From NCBI RefSeq assembly GCF_047511655.1, contig NC_133397.1, positions 129,106,308 to 129,170,307 on the forward strand: 64,000 nt of DNA, read 5' to 3'. The notes under the pieces are model-generated. The model saw nothing but the letters and a program-made list of their open reading frames with translations. It did no database searches and had not been told where the DNA came from. Origin of the DNA: Castor canadensis (lineage: Eukaryota > Chordata > Mammalia > Rodentia > Castoridae). Positions 31,201 to 40,872 of this stretch are shown here, in pieces. Both the position numbers and the translations under genes were made by a program. The first letter of the stretch is position 1. Each line of letters starts with the position of its first letter.

Positions 31201-32112
31201 TGTGATATTCAGACATTTTGGATAATTGTACTTTTGATTGTACAGTATGTACATCTAAAATGAAGTATTTTCTAATTTTACTAATACTTTGACTTTGTGT
31301 TGAAGTACTTTATTAGATGTTCTATTGGCCACAACATTTAAAAATTATATTCAAAATACTATAAGCACATATTTAGACACTAGGCAAAGACTGGGGCAGT
31401 GTCGGGGAGGAGTGCTGGGGGGACTCTGGGGGCCGTGTGACCAGTGTGCAATGAACATATGCTAATGAAAGCGGGGGGAAAATCATTTTCATATGGTTGT
31501 AAGGGTTGAAAAGGAAAACATGCAAAACTCCAATGTGTCTTCAGGTATACTAAGTATAAAACAAGTTTTCATGTGAAAGGAAAGTCTTCACTTTCTCTGC
31601 AAGTTATTAACCTAGTGTACTTAAGTGCACAACAGCTTTAATTGCTGTGCCACTGAGATAGTTCCTATAATTTCAATTCATAGTACCTTTGTTGGATAAC
31701 TATAAGCATTAATGTAAATTGATCAGAACTTTATATAACCTTACAGGGGTCTTCATGTAATGCAAGTTGTATCTATCCCTTACTTGAATTGTGCACCCCT
31801 GTCTTTTTAAAAAAAAAAACAAAAAACCTAACATAAGCTTATTTTTAAGACATCTAATATTCTTCACAGTAAAAATGTTTTCTGTGTCTCCAGGAGTCCA
31901 TCAATAGCATCAAGTCCAGACTAAGCAAAAGTGGCCACATACAGACTCTGCTTCGAGCCTTTGAAGCTCGCGATCGGAACATCCAAGAAGGCAACTTTGA
32001 CAGAGTCAACTTCTGGTCTGTGGTTAATTTAGTGGCCATGGTGGTGGTATCGGCCATCCAGGTCTACATGTTGAAGAGTCTATTTGAGGATAAGAGGAAA
32101 AGTAGAACTTAA
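16025..32112 (+). CDS. TMED5: TMED5 (p24 gamma-2), complete, four coding exons
   Basis: Transmembrane emp24 domain protein 5, a p24-family cargo receptor and COP coat adaptor cycling between ER, ERGIC and cis-Golgi; it helps export GPI-anchored proteins and Wnt. Exons 16025-16201, 23926-24023, 30550-30733 and 31894-32112 join to 226 codons with TAA (225 residues; human 229, with a slightly longer signal peptide). Seen: signal peptide 1-23 ([17 protein letters not shown]); a GOLD domain from about 30 to 120 with the disulfide pair Cys43 and Cys103; a helical linker about 135-185; a membrane segment about 193-213 ([18 protein letters not shown]); a short cytosolic tail [13 protein letters not shown] with the Phe and basic residues used for coat binding. 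The first ATG has a strong context (G at -3 and +4). Driven by the CpG island shared with CCDC18. Splice borders are AG/GT. The exon 3 donor is weak (gttagt), with a SINE 17 bp beyond it. Confidence 0.97.
16204..16370 (+). repeat. G-rich degenerate minisatellite after TMED5 exon 1
   Basis: Imperfect repeats of about 20-24 bp around the motif ggggagccggcggg / ggggagctggtggg, starting two bases after the exon 1 donor. Many G runs on the non-template strand. Confidence 0.65.
17762..18045 (+). repeat. MIR element split by an ID SINE
   Basis: Contains tgtgatcttgaacaagttac, the conserved MIR core. The SINE at 17874-17944 is inserted with a gagataatag duplication, and MIR-like sequence resumes after it. 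Confidence 0.75.
17874..17944 (+). repeat. ID-type SINE inside MIR
   Basis: ggctggaggtatggctcaag, then an internal deletion, then gagttcaaaccccagtatc and an A-rich tail. Target duplication gagataatag on both sides. Confidence 0.9.
18098..18288 (-). repeat. B1-ID composite SINE with a (CCCCCA)n head
   Basis: 18101-18126 is a C-rich hexamer-like run in place of the usual T run and ggtggtactgg. The ID and B1 parts follow in antisense (gcttgaactcagggcc; gtacctaggattacagg). Confidence 0.88.
19336..19430 (+). repeat. ID-type SINE
   Basis: gggctggcagagtggttcaa, then gagttcaaatcccagtacc and an A17 tail. Close to the local consensus. Confidence 0.92.
20363..20428 (-). repeat. ID-type SINE (shortened)
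   Basis: ggtggtactggggtttgaac, then accacttgagtcacaccttc, with an internal deletion. Confidence 0.87.
21281..21345 (-). repeat. B1 fragment
   Basis: agagatagggcctccc runs directly into agtgctgggattacgggtg; the middle of B1 is missing. Confidence 0.65.
21712..22170. repeat. Ancient interspersed repeat, family not assigned
   Basis: Has the look of an old mammalian DNA-transposon or LTR remnant: agtttagtggcttacaagaa, acctttcccagctcactaatg, and a terminal gccatattatatttattac. The family cannot be fixed by eye. Confidence 0.4.
22298..22618 (-). repeat. Long composite SINE (ID plus two B1-like modules)
   Basis: Antisense order: an ID part (ggtattgggggttgaactc), a first B1-like module ending gtaccacaacatgccc, and a second ending agtagctgggattatagg. 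Confidence 0.83.
23365..23640 (+). repeat. Long composite SINE
   Basis: Modules begin at ggccaggtgcctataatccc and gccaggcgtggtagtagcac. A short, decayed ID part ends the copy at ccctgagttt. Confidence 0.82.
23926..24023 (+). CDS. TMED5: TMED5 exon 2
   Basis: Acceptor ttatatag at 23925, donor CAC|gtaagt at 24023. It encodes [20 protein letters not shown] and onward to DGVH plus two bases. Confidence 0.97.
24192..24335 (-). repeat. B1 SINE
   Basis: Antisense monomer with poly-T head: actgtgttgtccaggctggc, then tagctatgatacaggcacat. Confidence 0.88.
24900..25080. repeat. MIR-like ancient repeat
   Basis: Contains cccattttacagataagga and a downstream cagagaagttaaataag, words typical of old mammalian MIR/MER-type elements. 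Confidence 0.5.
25338..25426 (-). repeat. ID-type SINE
   Basis: Antisense: tcagtgctggggtgtcataa, then taccactgagctatatcacc. Confidence 0.85.
25785..25952 (-). repeat. B1-ID composite SINE (diverged)
   Basis: Decayed ID part (ggattgaatccagagcctc), then B1 (gcccaggctggcctcaaac; gtagctgggattatagg). Confidence 0.82.
26111..26240 (+). repeat. B1 SINE with target duplication
   Basis: Sense monomer (cacctataatcctagcactt; gtttgaggccagcctggaat) with a CAA/TAA-rich tail. Flanked by tcttggaaa at 26102-26110 and 26241-26249. Confidence 0.92.
26771..26857 (-). repeat. ID-type SINE
   Basis: tttggcaggactgggattta, then cccacttgagccacgcctcc. Confidence 0.88.
27511..27575 (-). repeat. ID-type SINE (shortened)
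   Basis: gggggtttgaattcagggcc, then atcacttgagtcatgtcacc. Confidence 0.8.
27870..28222. mobile_element. Old non-autonomous DNA transposon, URR1-like
   Basis: Begins with gtgttggctttttttatgcc and has agtccatggtcacttggttcc, ccagtgacctctgaatac and gggacatttcctatccaaac. This overall pattern recalls the rodent URR1 group from memory. Confidence 0.45.
29055..29155 (-). repeat. B1 fragment
   Basis: tggtctcactatgtagccag is followed by gcctcagcctccccagtcct; the left end is missing. Confidence 0.7.
30308..30364 (+). repeat. Short ID SINE
   Basis: gtggactggagatgtagctc, a shortened body and an A13 tail. Flanked by atcatttaac at 30298-30307 and 30365-30374. Confidence 0.9.
30550..30733 (+). CDS. TMED5: TMED5 exon 3
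   Basis: Acceptor ttttcacag at 30549, donor CTG|gttagt at 30733. Encodes the GOLD end ([20 protein letters not shown]) and the start of the helical region. An antisense SINE begins 17 bp after the donor. Confidence 0.97.
30734..31893 (+). other. TMED5: TMED5 intron 3
   Basis: Holds the antisense composite SINE (30750-30937), then AT-rich unique DNA. A short GT/GGGG-rich stretch lies at 31390-31480. No exon was seen. Confidence 0.88.
30750..30937 (-). repeat. B1-ID composite SINE abutting the TMED5 exon 3 donor
   Basis: A poly-T head ends in tttccag (30761-30768). The ID part (ggtgtttgaactcagagcc) and B1 part (gtagctgggattacaggcg) follow. The flanks ggttagtactgccatctttt and ggtagtaccatctttt look like an imperfect target duplication that includes the splice donor GT. 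Confidence 0.9.
31894..32112 (+). CDS. TMED5: TMED5 exon 4 (last)
   Basis: Acceptor gtctccag at 31893. Encodes the linker, membrane helix and tail, ending FEDKRKSRT then TAA at 32110-32112. Confidence 0.97.
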   Translation, partial: ESINSIKSRLSKSGHIQTLLRAFEARDRNIQEGNFDRVNFWSVVNLVAMVVVSAIQVYMLKSLFEDKRKSRT

Positions 32113-32602
32113 GTCTCGAAAATGTGATTCACTGTTACGGTCAAGACCATTAATTGCCCTTTCCAAAATGCTTTCAGGTACCAGGTGTAAGACAAGCAAA
32201 ATTTGAATGTGAAAGGAGGTCTTCACCTTCTGTGCAAGTGGTGGACCCAGTTGTGCTTCTGTGTGTAAGAGGATATTTTATAAAATGTAGGTTTTAATTG
32301 AATGAAGATGAATTAATAACTGCATTTTACAAAGCTTGAAAAATTTGGTGAGTGGAAAAAAAACGAGCACTGGGCCTAATCTAAATGCAATACCAAACAA
32401 TCTACTTTTATCCAGAAATTTCTCTGTAAAATGTGCCAATTGCAAGTTAACTGTGGAAGTTCTCAATACAGTAAGTTAGAAATCATTGGGAATTAGGTAA
32501 TCATGGACTGATTCTGCCAGCTTTCTTCTGTTTATGTATCTTCTGAAGATAACTAGAAGCAGAGCTTTGAAATGAAGTAACATTTTTGATATTTTTAAAC
32601 CA

Positions 32603-32644
32603 AATAAATTAACAATGTAAACCATTAGCAAAAAAAAAAAAAAA
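32603..32644 (+). promoter_or_regulatory. TMED5: Candidate proximal polyadenylation signal of TMED5
   Basis: AATAAA at 32603-32608, then 22 bases and a genomic A14 run. The A run could also cause false oligo-dT priming. Confidence 0.4.
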
Positions 32645-33247
32645 TAGTAGTTTTACATACTTAGTTTATAATCCCAAAAACTGACATTTTGATAATCCTT
32701 AAAACTGTAAAGTCATTCTTACTAAAATTAGGACAGATTTTTCTCTTTGGAATGTATATACTTAAAGGTTTATCCAAAGTAAAGATATATAAAGGCTCAG
32801 TCTCTGAAAATAAAATATAATCTACTAGACCTTAAGGTATAGGACTTTAAAGTTAAATATGAGATAAAATTTATTTTTATATTGTGTCACCAGTGTTGGC
32901 TTTAACATGATTATTGACTTTGATAATACATCGTTACCAGCAGTTGTGCAGAAAATACTCAGAGGATCTGGGCCTAGTGTAAATACCTCCTTTTCAAGAT
33001 CTCAGAACTATCAGAAACAATAAAAAAGAACTGAGGCAAATCTGAATACCTGATCTGAAGTTCACCTAAGCATCGGGATGGATGGGCTCATCCTTATCTC
33101 TAGGAAACTATTTGGCTGTTGTGGGGTTTTTGCTGTTTATTCTCTTTCAAGTTACTGTCGTAAGTATCGTACATTTTATGAAATGTAAGCCCTACTGTAA
33201 GATTTAGCACAGGGTATGCAAGCTTATTACAGTATTTTTGTAACTTT

Positions 33248-33253
33248 AATAAA
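33248..33253 (+). promoter_or_regulatory. TMED5: Candidate distal polyadenylation signal of TMED5
   Basis: AATAAA in tttaataaaatgg within unique sequence 1.1 kb after the stop codon. Confidence 0.35.
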
Positions 33254-34870
33254 ATGGTCAGTCTATGAGGGATTAGAAACAGAATCCCGAATTAAAAACA
33301 CCTAATATGTAAATAAGCCATAGACACATAAAAACTCTCCATCTAGTTTATTGTAATCTGTAGTCTGTAGACTTACTCAAATACTAGTAATCTCTAACTT
33401 CATCATGAATGAAATTTTAGTTACACATTTTTAGTATAACTGCATTGTGAGTAAGAAACAGGTTGGGTATGTTGCTGTAATTCTTGATAAGCAATAATGG
33501 TACCCAGAGAAGTACAATGACTTCATCTGCAGTTTACACTCACTTCTACAGAAAGACCTTCCCCCCTCTGTAGGCCCCTTGGAGAACAGAAGGTTTTATT
33601 TCCCTATTCTGAGGCTTTTACCAAATGAGATAAATGCCAGATGGATCATTTGCCTTCCTGGGCCAAGAAGACATGTCACGTCAGGTACCTAGGAAATCCC
33701 CTTGGAACAGGGGCCTGTGAAGAGCCTCCCTTTTCCTTTAGGGAAGCAGATCTACAGTACCAGAGTTAATAAGGCAGGGCACAGATAGGAGCTACACGTC
33801 TTCTATGAAGCTGTGATTGAGAACTCTACCTCTTCCCCATGGCTGTTACTGTGCTAGAGTCCCTTACGTAGCCTGTGTGTGAGACTAGTGCCACTGTTTA
33901 AACCTACAGTTCAGTGACTTCCTACTATATGAGACCAACAGTGGCTTTACTTAGAAAACAAAGAAAAACCTTGTTGTGTGTATTAACCAAGAAGGTAAAA
34001 TTTGTAAACAACAAAAATCTTCAGTATTTTTAAAGGCATATTTACTTGATGTTTTTTAAAGTTAAATTAAAGTTAGGCTAAAATCAAGTAAGCTACTTAC
34101 CACATGAGAGGTGATTTTGTTTTTGGCTGTTGATTATATAAAATTAAACTATTTTAGCTAAAACCTAGAGTTCATTCTGATTTGTATGTGGATCAGTAAG
34201 AATGGACTGTTCTTTCACATGAACGTCAACACACACAGTAGTAAATGCTTGAAAACAGCACTGCAATTATAAATTGAACTGTAATTTCCTGTTGAGTATA
34301 TTTACCCTTAAACACTGTCTTAAAAACATGTACGTGTAATTATGTACCTCAAGTGAAAATTCTTTGAAGCTGTGAGAGAAGCTAGTTCAGCAGGTAATAG
34401 TTTTTCTAGCTGGTGTGACAACTGGTGAACAGTCTCCCACAATAAAAATCACTGTTAAAGGAAACCTTACCTGCGGTCATGAATACTGTTGCTTCCTTCC
34501 CTTGATCTCAGTCCTGCGCGTGCTTTCTGTGTCTGTCACACCACTTCTGTGTTGTTCTTTTGATCTCTTGCCCAAACACACATTGTCCCTAAAGATCGTC
34601 AGTTCCAAGTCTGGATGGTGAGCAAGCACTCGGGGATCTTGTTCACTCATCTCCACCCCAGGGTTCCATTTTGTGCAGTGCAAATGTCTTCATTCTCTAG
34701 GTCTGGAATATGGCTTGGGAACCCTAATATTTACCCAACATAAAGTGGAATTGTGTCGGATGTTCTTGGATGATTGACAATTCGGTGGCTTTTGGAAATC
34801 AAAATTCCTTTGAGCATGTTTCTTCATTTGCAGAAATATTTTTAAAGTACATCTTAAAGCTTGTTAAAGT

Positions 34871-34962
34871 AGCACAGGAGCCTGCGTGTAGTGGTGCCTG
34901 TAACGCCAGCATGCTGGAGGCAGGAGAAGTTCAAGGCAGGAGACCCTGTCACAACATGTGTA
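34871..34962 (+). repeat. B1 fragment
   Basis: gtagtggtgcctgtaacgcc, then ggcaggagaccctgtcac, with an internal deletion. Confidence 0.65.
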
Positions 34963-35559
34963 ACAGTGACTGGTGTGTCACTGGTGGTTTCTTTCACAAT
35001 GCCTAGACAAGCCGCTTACCCACAATCCTTCGGCACCTGTCTGCTTCCGTGGTTTTTAGTTGTCTGGATACCTGAAAGGCCATGTGAGAAACCAGAGCAG
35101 ACTATCCAAGGAACTTCCAGAAGAAGGGCACAGACTGGGGAGTCCAGACTTGGAGTGTTTACATTAGAGGGATCTTAACATTCAAAAGAAAATCCAGGGC
35201 AGGAGAAAAACCACCATGGAAGTTCTTCACCAAACATGACCAATGGTTTAAAAAAAACTAATGTGACAATCCTGCTATTACTCAAGTTTTTAACAGGGTT
35301 AGATGTACTGGTGTGTCTTCTATAGAAGAGAAATGAACAGAACCAGTGAGCCAACACTGATTTATGAATTCCTTTCCAAAGAAAGGCACCATTCCCGGAT
35401 CTTGGAGCTTTTCTAAGTGCCACAATGATGAGATGCTGTGAAAGGGTTTATTCTGTATTCACCATTGAGTGGGAGTCTGGACTCCCCTTTTGCCTTGATT
35501 TCAATTCTAAAAGGACTAGTAATGCCATCTGCAGAAGAAAGCTGAAGGAGAAACAACCA

Positions 35560-36110
35560 CATACGTTTTAGAACTGATTTACAAACTCCCACTCACGGCT
35601 GGTGGAATTTAAGATAGTCACTCTGGAAAGTATTGCTGGCATAAAAACGTGCAACCCAGCATTTGTACTCAGGCATTTATCTCTGAGATGAAAACGTTCA
35701 AATAAAGCCTGCATACAAACTTATAAAGCAGCCTCATCCGTGACAGCAATAAAAACAACACAAGTGGATGAGTAGATTTTAACATGGAATACTATGCAGT
35801 GATTAAAAAGAAAATTTTTTGTGTGGTGCTGGGGATAGAACACAGGGACCTGTACATGCTAGGCAAGTGCTCTACCATTAAGCTACATCCCTATCCTACA
35901 ACAAACATGCAACAGATGGGCCTCAAAAAAGGAATTACATTTAGTGACTTAAAAGTCAACCTGAAAAATGTGATTTCTATTTATGTAACATTCTTGAAAT
36001 AATAGGAAACAAATGGGTGGTTACAAGGAGACCAGGATGGAAGGTAGAGATTAGAGATAGCTTGTTTATGACACAAACCTTCACAAGCCCAGACACCTGA
36101 AAACGGACGC
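35560..36110 (+). mobile_element. Old LINE-1 3' end
   Basis: Contains the decayed ORF2 C-terminus (frame with MEYYAVIKKK at 35784) after words such as ggctggtggaatttaagata. Split by an ID SINE. L1-like 3' UTR DNA may run on to about 36420. Confidence 0.65.
35817..35902 (-). repeat. ID SINE inside old L1
   Basis: Antisense: tgtggtgctggggatagaac, then taccattaagctacatccct. Confidence 0.85.
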
Positions 36111-37377
36111 GGAAGCAGAAATGCCTGAGGATTTCCACCGCCGGGGGTAAGAGAGGTGTGCACAGGTGGAGTAAAGGCAGGCTTTTGTAGAGCAGCTCTG
36201 CACAATGAGTGGTTACACAAGTTGCAGAGAACCGTTTCACACACATGTACTTGTGAAACGGGTGAGATCTGAGTAAGCTGTGGGCTGTGCCAACACCAGT
36301 TTTCTGGACTTAATACTGTACTGTGCAAAATGTCACCACTGGGAGAAACTTCCTGTGCTTTTTTACACAGGAATCTTGTGAATCTGTAATTACTCCGTAG
36401 TAAAATTTTGAAAATAAAATGCTGAAGCCTCTATTTTATAACTGAAACCGACACTAGTGTTGGTACACACATATTTTTGAATGAGTAAAATAACTTCATA
36501 ATAAAACCAAAATATCAGTGCAAACTCACTTTATGTGCTAGTTTTTAGTTACTGTAAGTATAAAGGACATACTGTGTTCTTCAGGGGGCTTTCATCACAG
36601 ATGATGAAAGAAAACTCAAACCCTCTCCCTTTTTGAAGCAGTTCCATATTCTGTGCATTGTGATGAGGTCTGCCGGGGTTAGACCTGCCATTACTAAAAG
36701 TGGGTGCTGCAACTGTGCCACAGAAGACATTTGTTTCCCACATTGTAGTCAATGCCCTGTGATCTCAACAGAGAAGTCAGCCTTGACTTTTCGAAGTTGA
36801 CTTTTCCACGGACAGTCCTGGCATACAGGTGCATTTTTGACACAGTAACATTAACTGCTTCACCTGTAGACAGTTTGGCTGAAGACCTGAGTTCAGGCAG
36901 ACTCAGCACACGCAAGATCAAATGCTACAAATCTTAAACGTCAAGGGACACAAGCTCTTAAAATGTGCTGGCAGATATTCCTTGGTCACAGAGCCAAAGA
37001 GAAAGAACAGAGAGTGTGTTTAGCCTGAGGACCAGAAAAAGACTGGACAGTACCAAGCTGATAGCCTGAGACTTATCACAGCCCACGGGAGTTCAGTACT
37101 TACATCCCACAGCAAGATTTTAGCATAAGAAAACTTTTGAGAACTAAGTCCAGTACTTGAAGAGTAGCCAAGGCAACTGAGAAGCCCAAGTATCCAGGAA
37201 TTACTGACAACTTATCTTCCCAGCCTGACTATGCAGCTCCTGCTCCAGGAAGTTCTGCACTCTCACTCACGTGGTGTGCTGTCCTCACCATCTCATGAGT
37301 GGAGACCACGCCTCAGAACTCTTAAGGTAGAGAGTGGGTGTATTTTATCACACCTAACAATGCCTCATCTGTTTGCT

Positions 37378-37492
37378 TGCTTGCTTGAGACAGTTTTCTG
37401 TACAGTCCAGGCTGGTCTCAAACCCAAGATCTTCCTGGCTCCAGCCTCCCAAGTGCTGGGATTACAGACATGCATCACAATACCCAGACATA
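37378..37492 (-). repeat. B1 SINE
   Basis: A (TTGC)n-like head, then tacagtccaggctggtctca and agtgctgggattacagacat. Confidence 0.87.
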
Positions 37493-37541
37493 GTATTTCT
37501 TTGATACAAAAATGAAACACATTAAGTAAAAACAGGAATTA

Positions 37542-37740
37542 TCAGGCGCTGGTGACTCACGCCTGTAATCCCACCTACTCAGGAGGCAGAAATCAGGAAG
37601 ATTGCAGTTCGAAGCCAGCCCAGGCAAATAGTTCGCACAACCCTATCTCAAAAAAACCCTTCACAAAAAAGGGTTGGTGGAGTGGCCAAAGGTGTAGGCC
37701 GAGTTCAAACCCCAGTATTGCAAAAAATAAATAAATAAAT
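37542..37740 (+). repeat. B1-ID composite SINE
   Basis: tgactcacgcctgtaatccc, then gttcgaagccagcccaggca and gagttcaaaccccagtattg, with an (AAAT)n tail. Confidence 0.92.
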
Positions 37741-37832
37741 GAAATATAAAAAGCAGAATACAAAAAGTCTAGAAGGCTAATGCTATATACTACCACCTCT
37801 GCTGTTACAGAACTTGAGAAGTTCAGAATCTT

Positions 37833-38132
37833 TTTGGGGGACAGTGGGTGCTGGGGTTTGAACTCAGGGCCTCACACTTGCTAGGCAGGTGCTCTGCCAC
37901 TTGAGCCACTCTCCAGCCCACTTTTTCAAAGGTCATTTTGGAATAGGGTCTTTCTTGCATTCTTGTGTGGCAAGCCTAGACCATGATCTTCCCAGGTAAG
38001 CCTCCTGTGTAGCTGGGGTTACATGTGTGCCCCCACCACACCCAGCTTATTGATGGGGTCCCACTTTTTGCCTGGGCTGGCCTCAAACAGTCCAGTAGCT
38101 AGGATTATAGATATGAGCCACCACGCTGGCTG
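37833..38132 (-). repeat. Long composite SINE
   Basis: ID part (ggtgctggggtttgaactca) at the head, then two B1-like modules ending gtagctggggttacatgtg and tagctaggattatagatatg. Confidence 0.88.
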
Positions 38133-38327
38133 CTTTCAGAATCCTTTAGTTTTGTGCACTGCATAGTTAGAATGTTGAAAACTTTCATTTTGGGGAAAAA
38201 ATTCATAAAGAGATGTCTTCCCTGGTTCCTTTCATTGACCACTTCCACTCACATGCTGTCAGACCTGCCTCTGCCCCATTCTTCAAAATGTATCAGTTTC
38301 AGTAATTCTCCCAACAGAAGCAACAAA

Positions 38328-38415
38328 GGCTGAAGGAGTGGCCCAAGTGATAGACTTCCTGCCTAGCAAGTGTGAGGCCGAGTTCAAACCCCAGTGCTGC
38401 CCCCATCCCCTCAAA
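38328..38415 (+). repeat. ID-type SINE
   Basis: ggctgaaggagtggcccaag, then gagttcaaaccccagtgctg and a C/A-rich tail. Confidence 0.87.
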
Positions 38416-39319
38416 AGAAGAAACAATCAAAAAGCAACAATTCGCTTGCTTCCTTCAAGTCAGGTGTGGATGGGAAGGCAGTGTTTTCTCTTCGCTACAT
38501 AAATAATCACAGATCCAGAGCTGGAGCTTCAATCCTTGACAAGGGTGTAGGTTCTCAAGACATTAGTTTTCAAGGTTCCCTCATCCTCAGTTCCAGCAAA
38601 TTGTCATTTTCTAAGTTATATACCTTGATACTAAAGACAAAGTAAATCAGGTAATTTGGAAGCCACTTTTAGTGACTACTGTGAAGTATCTCAGCCTCTG
38701 CTGCCTTTTCCAATGTTGAACAAAAAAGCCACCTGAATTTCCACTTACCACTCTGTCTCAAAATATTTTATGAGTGTTATTGTTCGCACTCTTCACAAGG
38801 GGTCTTTCTCCTCACTTGTTTCGGAACAAACTCGGGGTCTGAGGGTGTAACTCTCAGCAGTACTGAGAACTCAGGGCCCTGGGTTCAACACCCAAACTCA
38901 CACTGTATGTCTTGACTTCCTGTGTTTTTTACAAAGATAATTCCAGATTTGTTTTTTGTTAGGCAACACTACTCTGCAGTACTCTGTGGACTTCGGAATC
39001 AACAGTGGAGTGCTCGTCTGCAACGCAGGGAGATTCTTTTCAAATACCTCAAAGTGCCTTTACTTTAGAATAACCTTCTAAGTAAAACGATGGTTTCCCA
39101 TTTTATTGATATTACTCGCTTCATCAAAACAAGTGTTTTTTTCTTGTTCAGCTACTTTCAATCTACACTTAAGTTAGTCTTCCACAACTGCAGGTAAAAC
39201 AGAAAACTCACAATTTTATTGAAAAATTTCTGCATGCCTGCCCCACTGTCATCATGATGACATCAGTGTGTTCTGTTCTGTAAGAATGGTGAAGGGCAAG
39301 TTTTTAACAAAAGGCACAA

Positions 39320-39482
39320 GACTGGGAGCCGGTGGCTCACGCCTGTAAATCCCTGGGAAGCAGATCAGGAGGGTCACACTTCAAGGTCAGCATGGGCAAA
39401 CAGCTGACATGACCCAATCTTGAAAATACTCAACACTTGCTTAGCAAATGTTCAAACTCCAGTACTGCCAAAAAAATAAGAG
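39320..39482 (+). repeat. B1-ID composite SINE (decayed)
   Basis: gagccggtggctcacgcctg, then gttcaaactccagtactgcc and an A-rich tail. Confidence 0.82.
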
Positions 39483-40004
39483 CGAGCACACAGGCAGGGG
39501 CTACAGCTGATGACTACTGGAGTATTTGAGGCTTTCTGTGACCTGTCCCACTCCACTCCCTTATTTCCACTGCTTTCAAGGTGACCTCTGACTCCAGCAA
39601 ATCCATCCACACCCTTTCACCTCCTCAGCAGGCCTGCTCCTCCACTGTCTCCTCTCTCAGGTCTTCAGCAAAGACCTGTTCAGCTGACTCTCTTCACTGT
39701 TCAGGAATTCTCCACATTCCTAAGACTTCTACTACTTTAAATTTTCAGGCCCTAACTGGCTTTCCCCCTCACATCACATCCATGCCAAGCCTTCTTAAAA
39801 CACACCTGCACAGGAGGCCCAACAGAGTCACAGGCATTCCCAGCCTCAGGCATGCCACTGTTGAATCAAGCTTATTGAGACCAAGAGCCCTCTAAAATAA
39901 AAGGGCACTAGCTATGAAGGACACACCAGTCCAGACATGTTCCCTGGGTACAGTCAGCAAGGGCAGGCAGCAGGTGGAAAACGTCCAGCAGATCTAAAGC
40001 CATA

Positions 40005-40165
40005 GTTTTTTTCTTATTTTTGGTGGTGACACTGGAGTTTGAACTCAGGGCTTCGAGCTCACAAAGCAGATGCTCTGCCATGTGAGCCACACCTCCAGTC
40101 CATTTCTCTAGGTATTTTGGACATGGGGTCTCATGAACTATTTGCCCAGGTTGTCCCTGAACCAG
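40005..40165 (-). repeat. B1-ID composite SINE (B1 part truncated)
   Basis: ggtggtgacactggagtttg, then tgtgagccacacctccagtc and tggggtctcatgaactattt. Confidence 0.85.
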
Positions 40166-40644
40166 CTAAGCCAGAGAATTTTACAATGAGTGTATGGGGA
40201 GAAGAAAACATAAACCACTTACACTGAACCTACTTTGTTATAGGTGAGCAGCTCAGGGCAGTGAGTACGCACTGTAAGCTGGGAGGGAGGGTGTCTCTAA
40301 CAAGTAGCGTGTGACAGGCTGAAAGTTCCTGTTGCCCTGCAATTGGTTAGGATTGCAGTGGCCCCTTGATGGGTTTAATGACAAATTTCAGCATAAATTT
40401 AGCCATCTGGAGCAGGCCTACCCACCCTCACAGACTGGTTGCCAATCTGGACATTTTCTAAATCTATGTGTGGCTAACAGCAGCCAGTAATGCCCATGGC
40501 ACTACCTCAATGCTAGATTGCCTTGAAATTTCTTCCACTAGACAAATTAATGTCACTTTTAAGCCCACACAGTCTCAGAGCTTGGACAAATGCAAATTCT
40601 TTCCAATGGGGTAACAAGGATCACAGCTCAACTGGGCACAAAGT

Positions 40645-40872
40645 TAAGTGGGACCTCATCTCAACAAATAAGCCAGGAGTGGTGGTGCATTCCTGTAATA
40701 CCAGCCACATGGTAGGCATACGTAGGATTGCTATCAGAGGATGGCGCCAGGCAAAAGGTGCAAGATCCTATCAAATAACTAAAGCAACAGCCAGAGGTGT
40801 GGCTCAAGTGGCAGAGTGGCACTCAGCAAGTGCAGCAAGGCCCTGAGTTCAAACCCTAATGCCACCCCAAAA
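40645..40872 (+). repeat. Composite SINE, 5'-truncated long form
   Basis: Starts within the first module end (gggacctcatctcaacaaat), then a full second B1-like module and an ID part (gagttcaaaccctaatgcc). Confidence 0.83.

Larger units (their letters stand above)
32113..36430 (+). other. TMED5: TMED5 3' UTR (end uncertain) and following DNA
   Basis: Begins after the stop codon. AATAAA signals lie at 32603-32608 (followed by an A14 run at 32631-32644), 32809-32814, 33248-33253 and 34441-34446, among others. Up to about 34.7 kb the DNA is unique and AT-rich, as expected for a long 3' UTR; beyond that it holds a B1 fragment and an old L1. Which signal is used cannot be told from sequence. Confidence 0.6.

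Noticed and set aside
39581-39895. 104-codon Ser/Thr/Pro-rich ORF
   Set aside because: Composition follows a C/T-rich stretch; no start context, domain or neighbouring exon.
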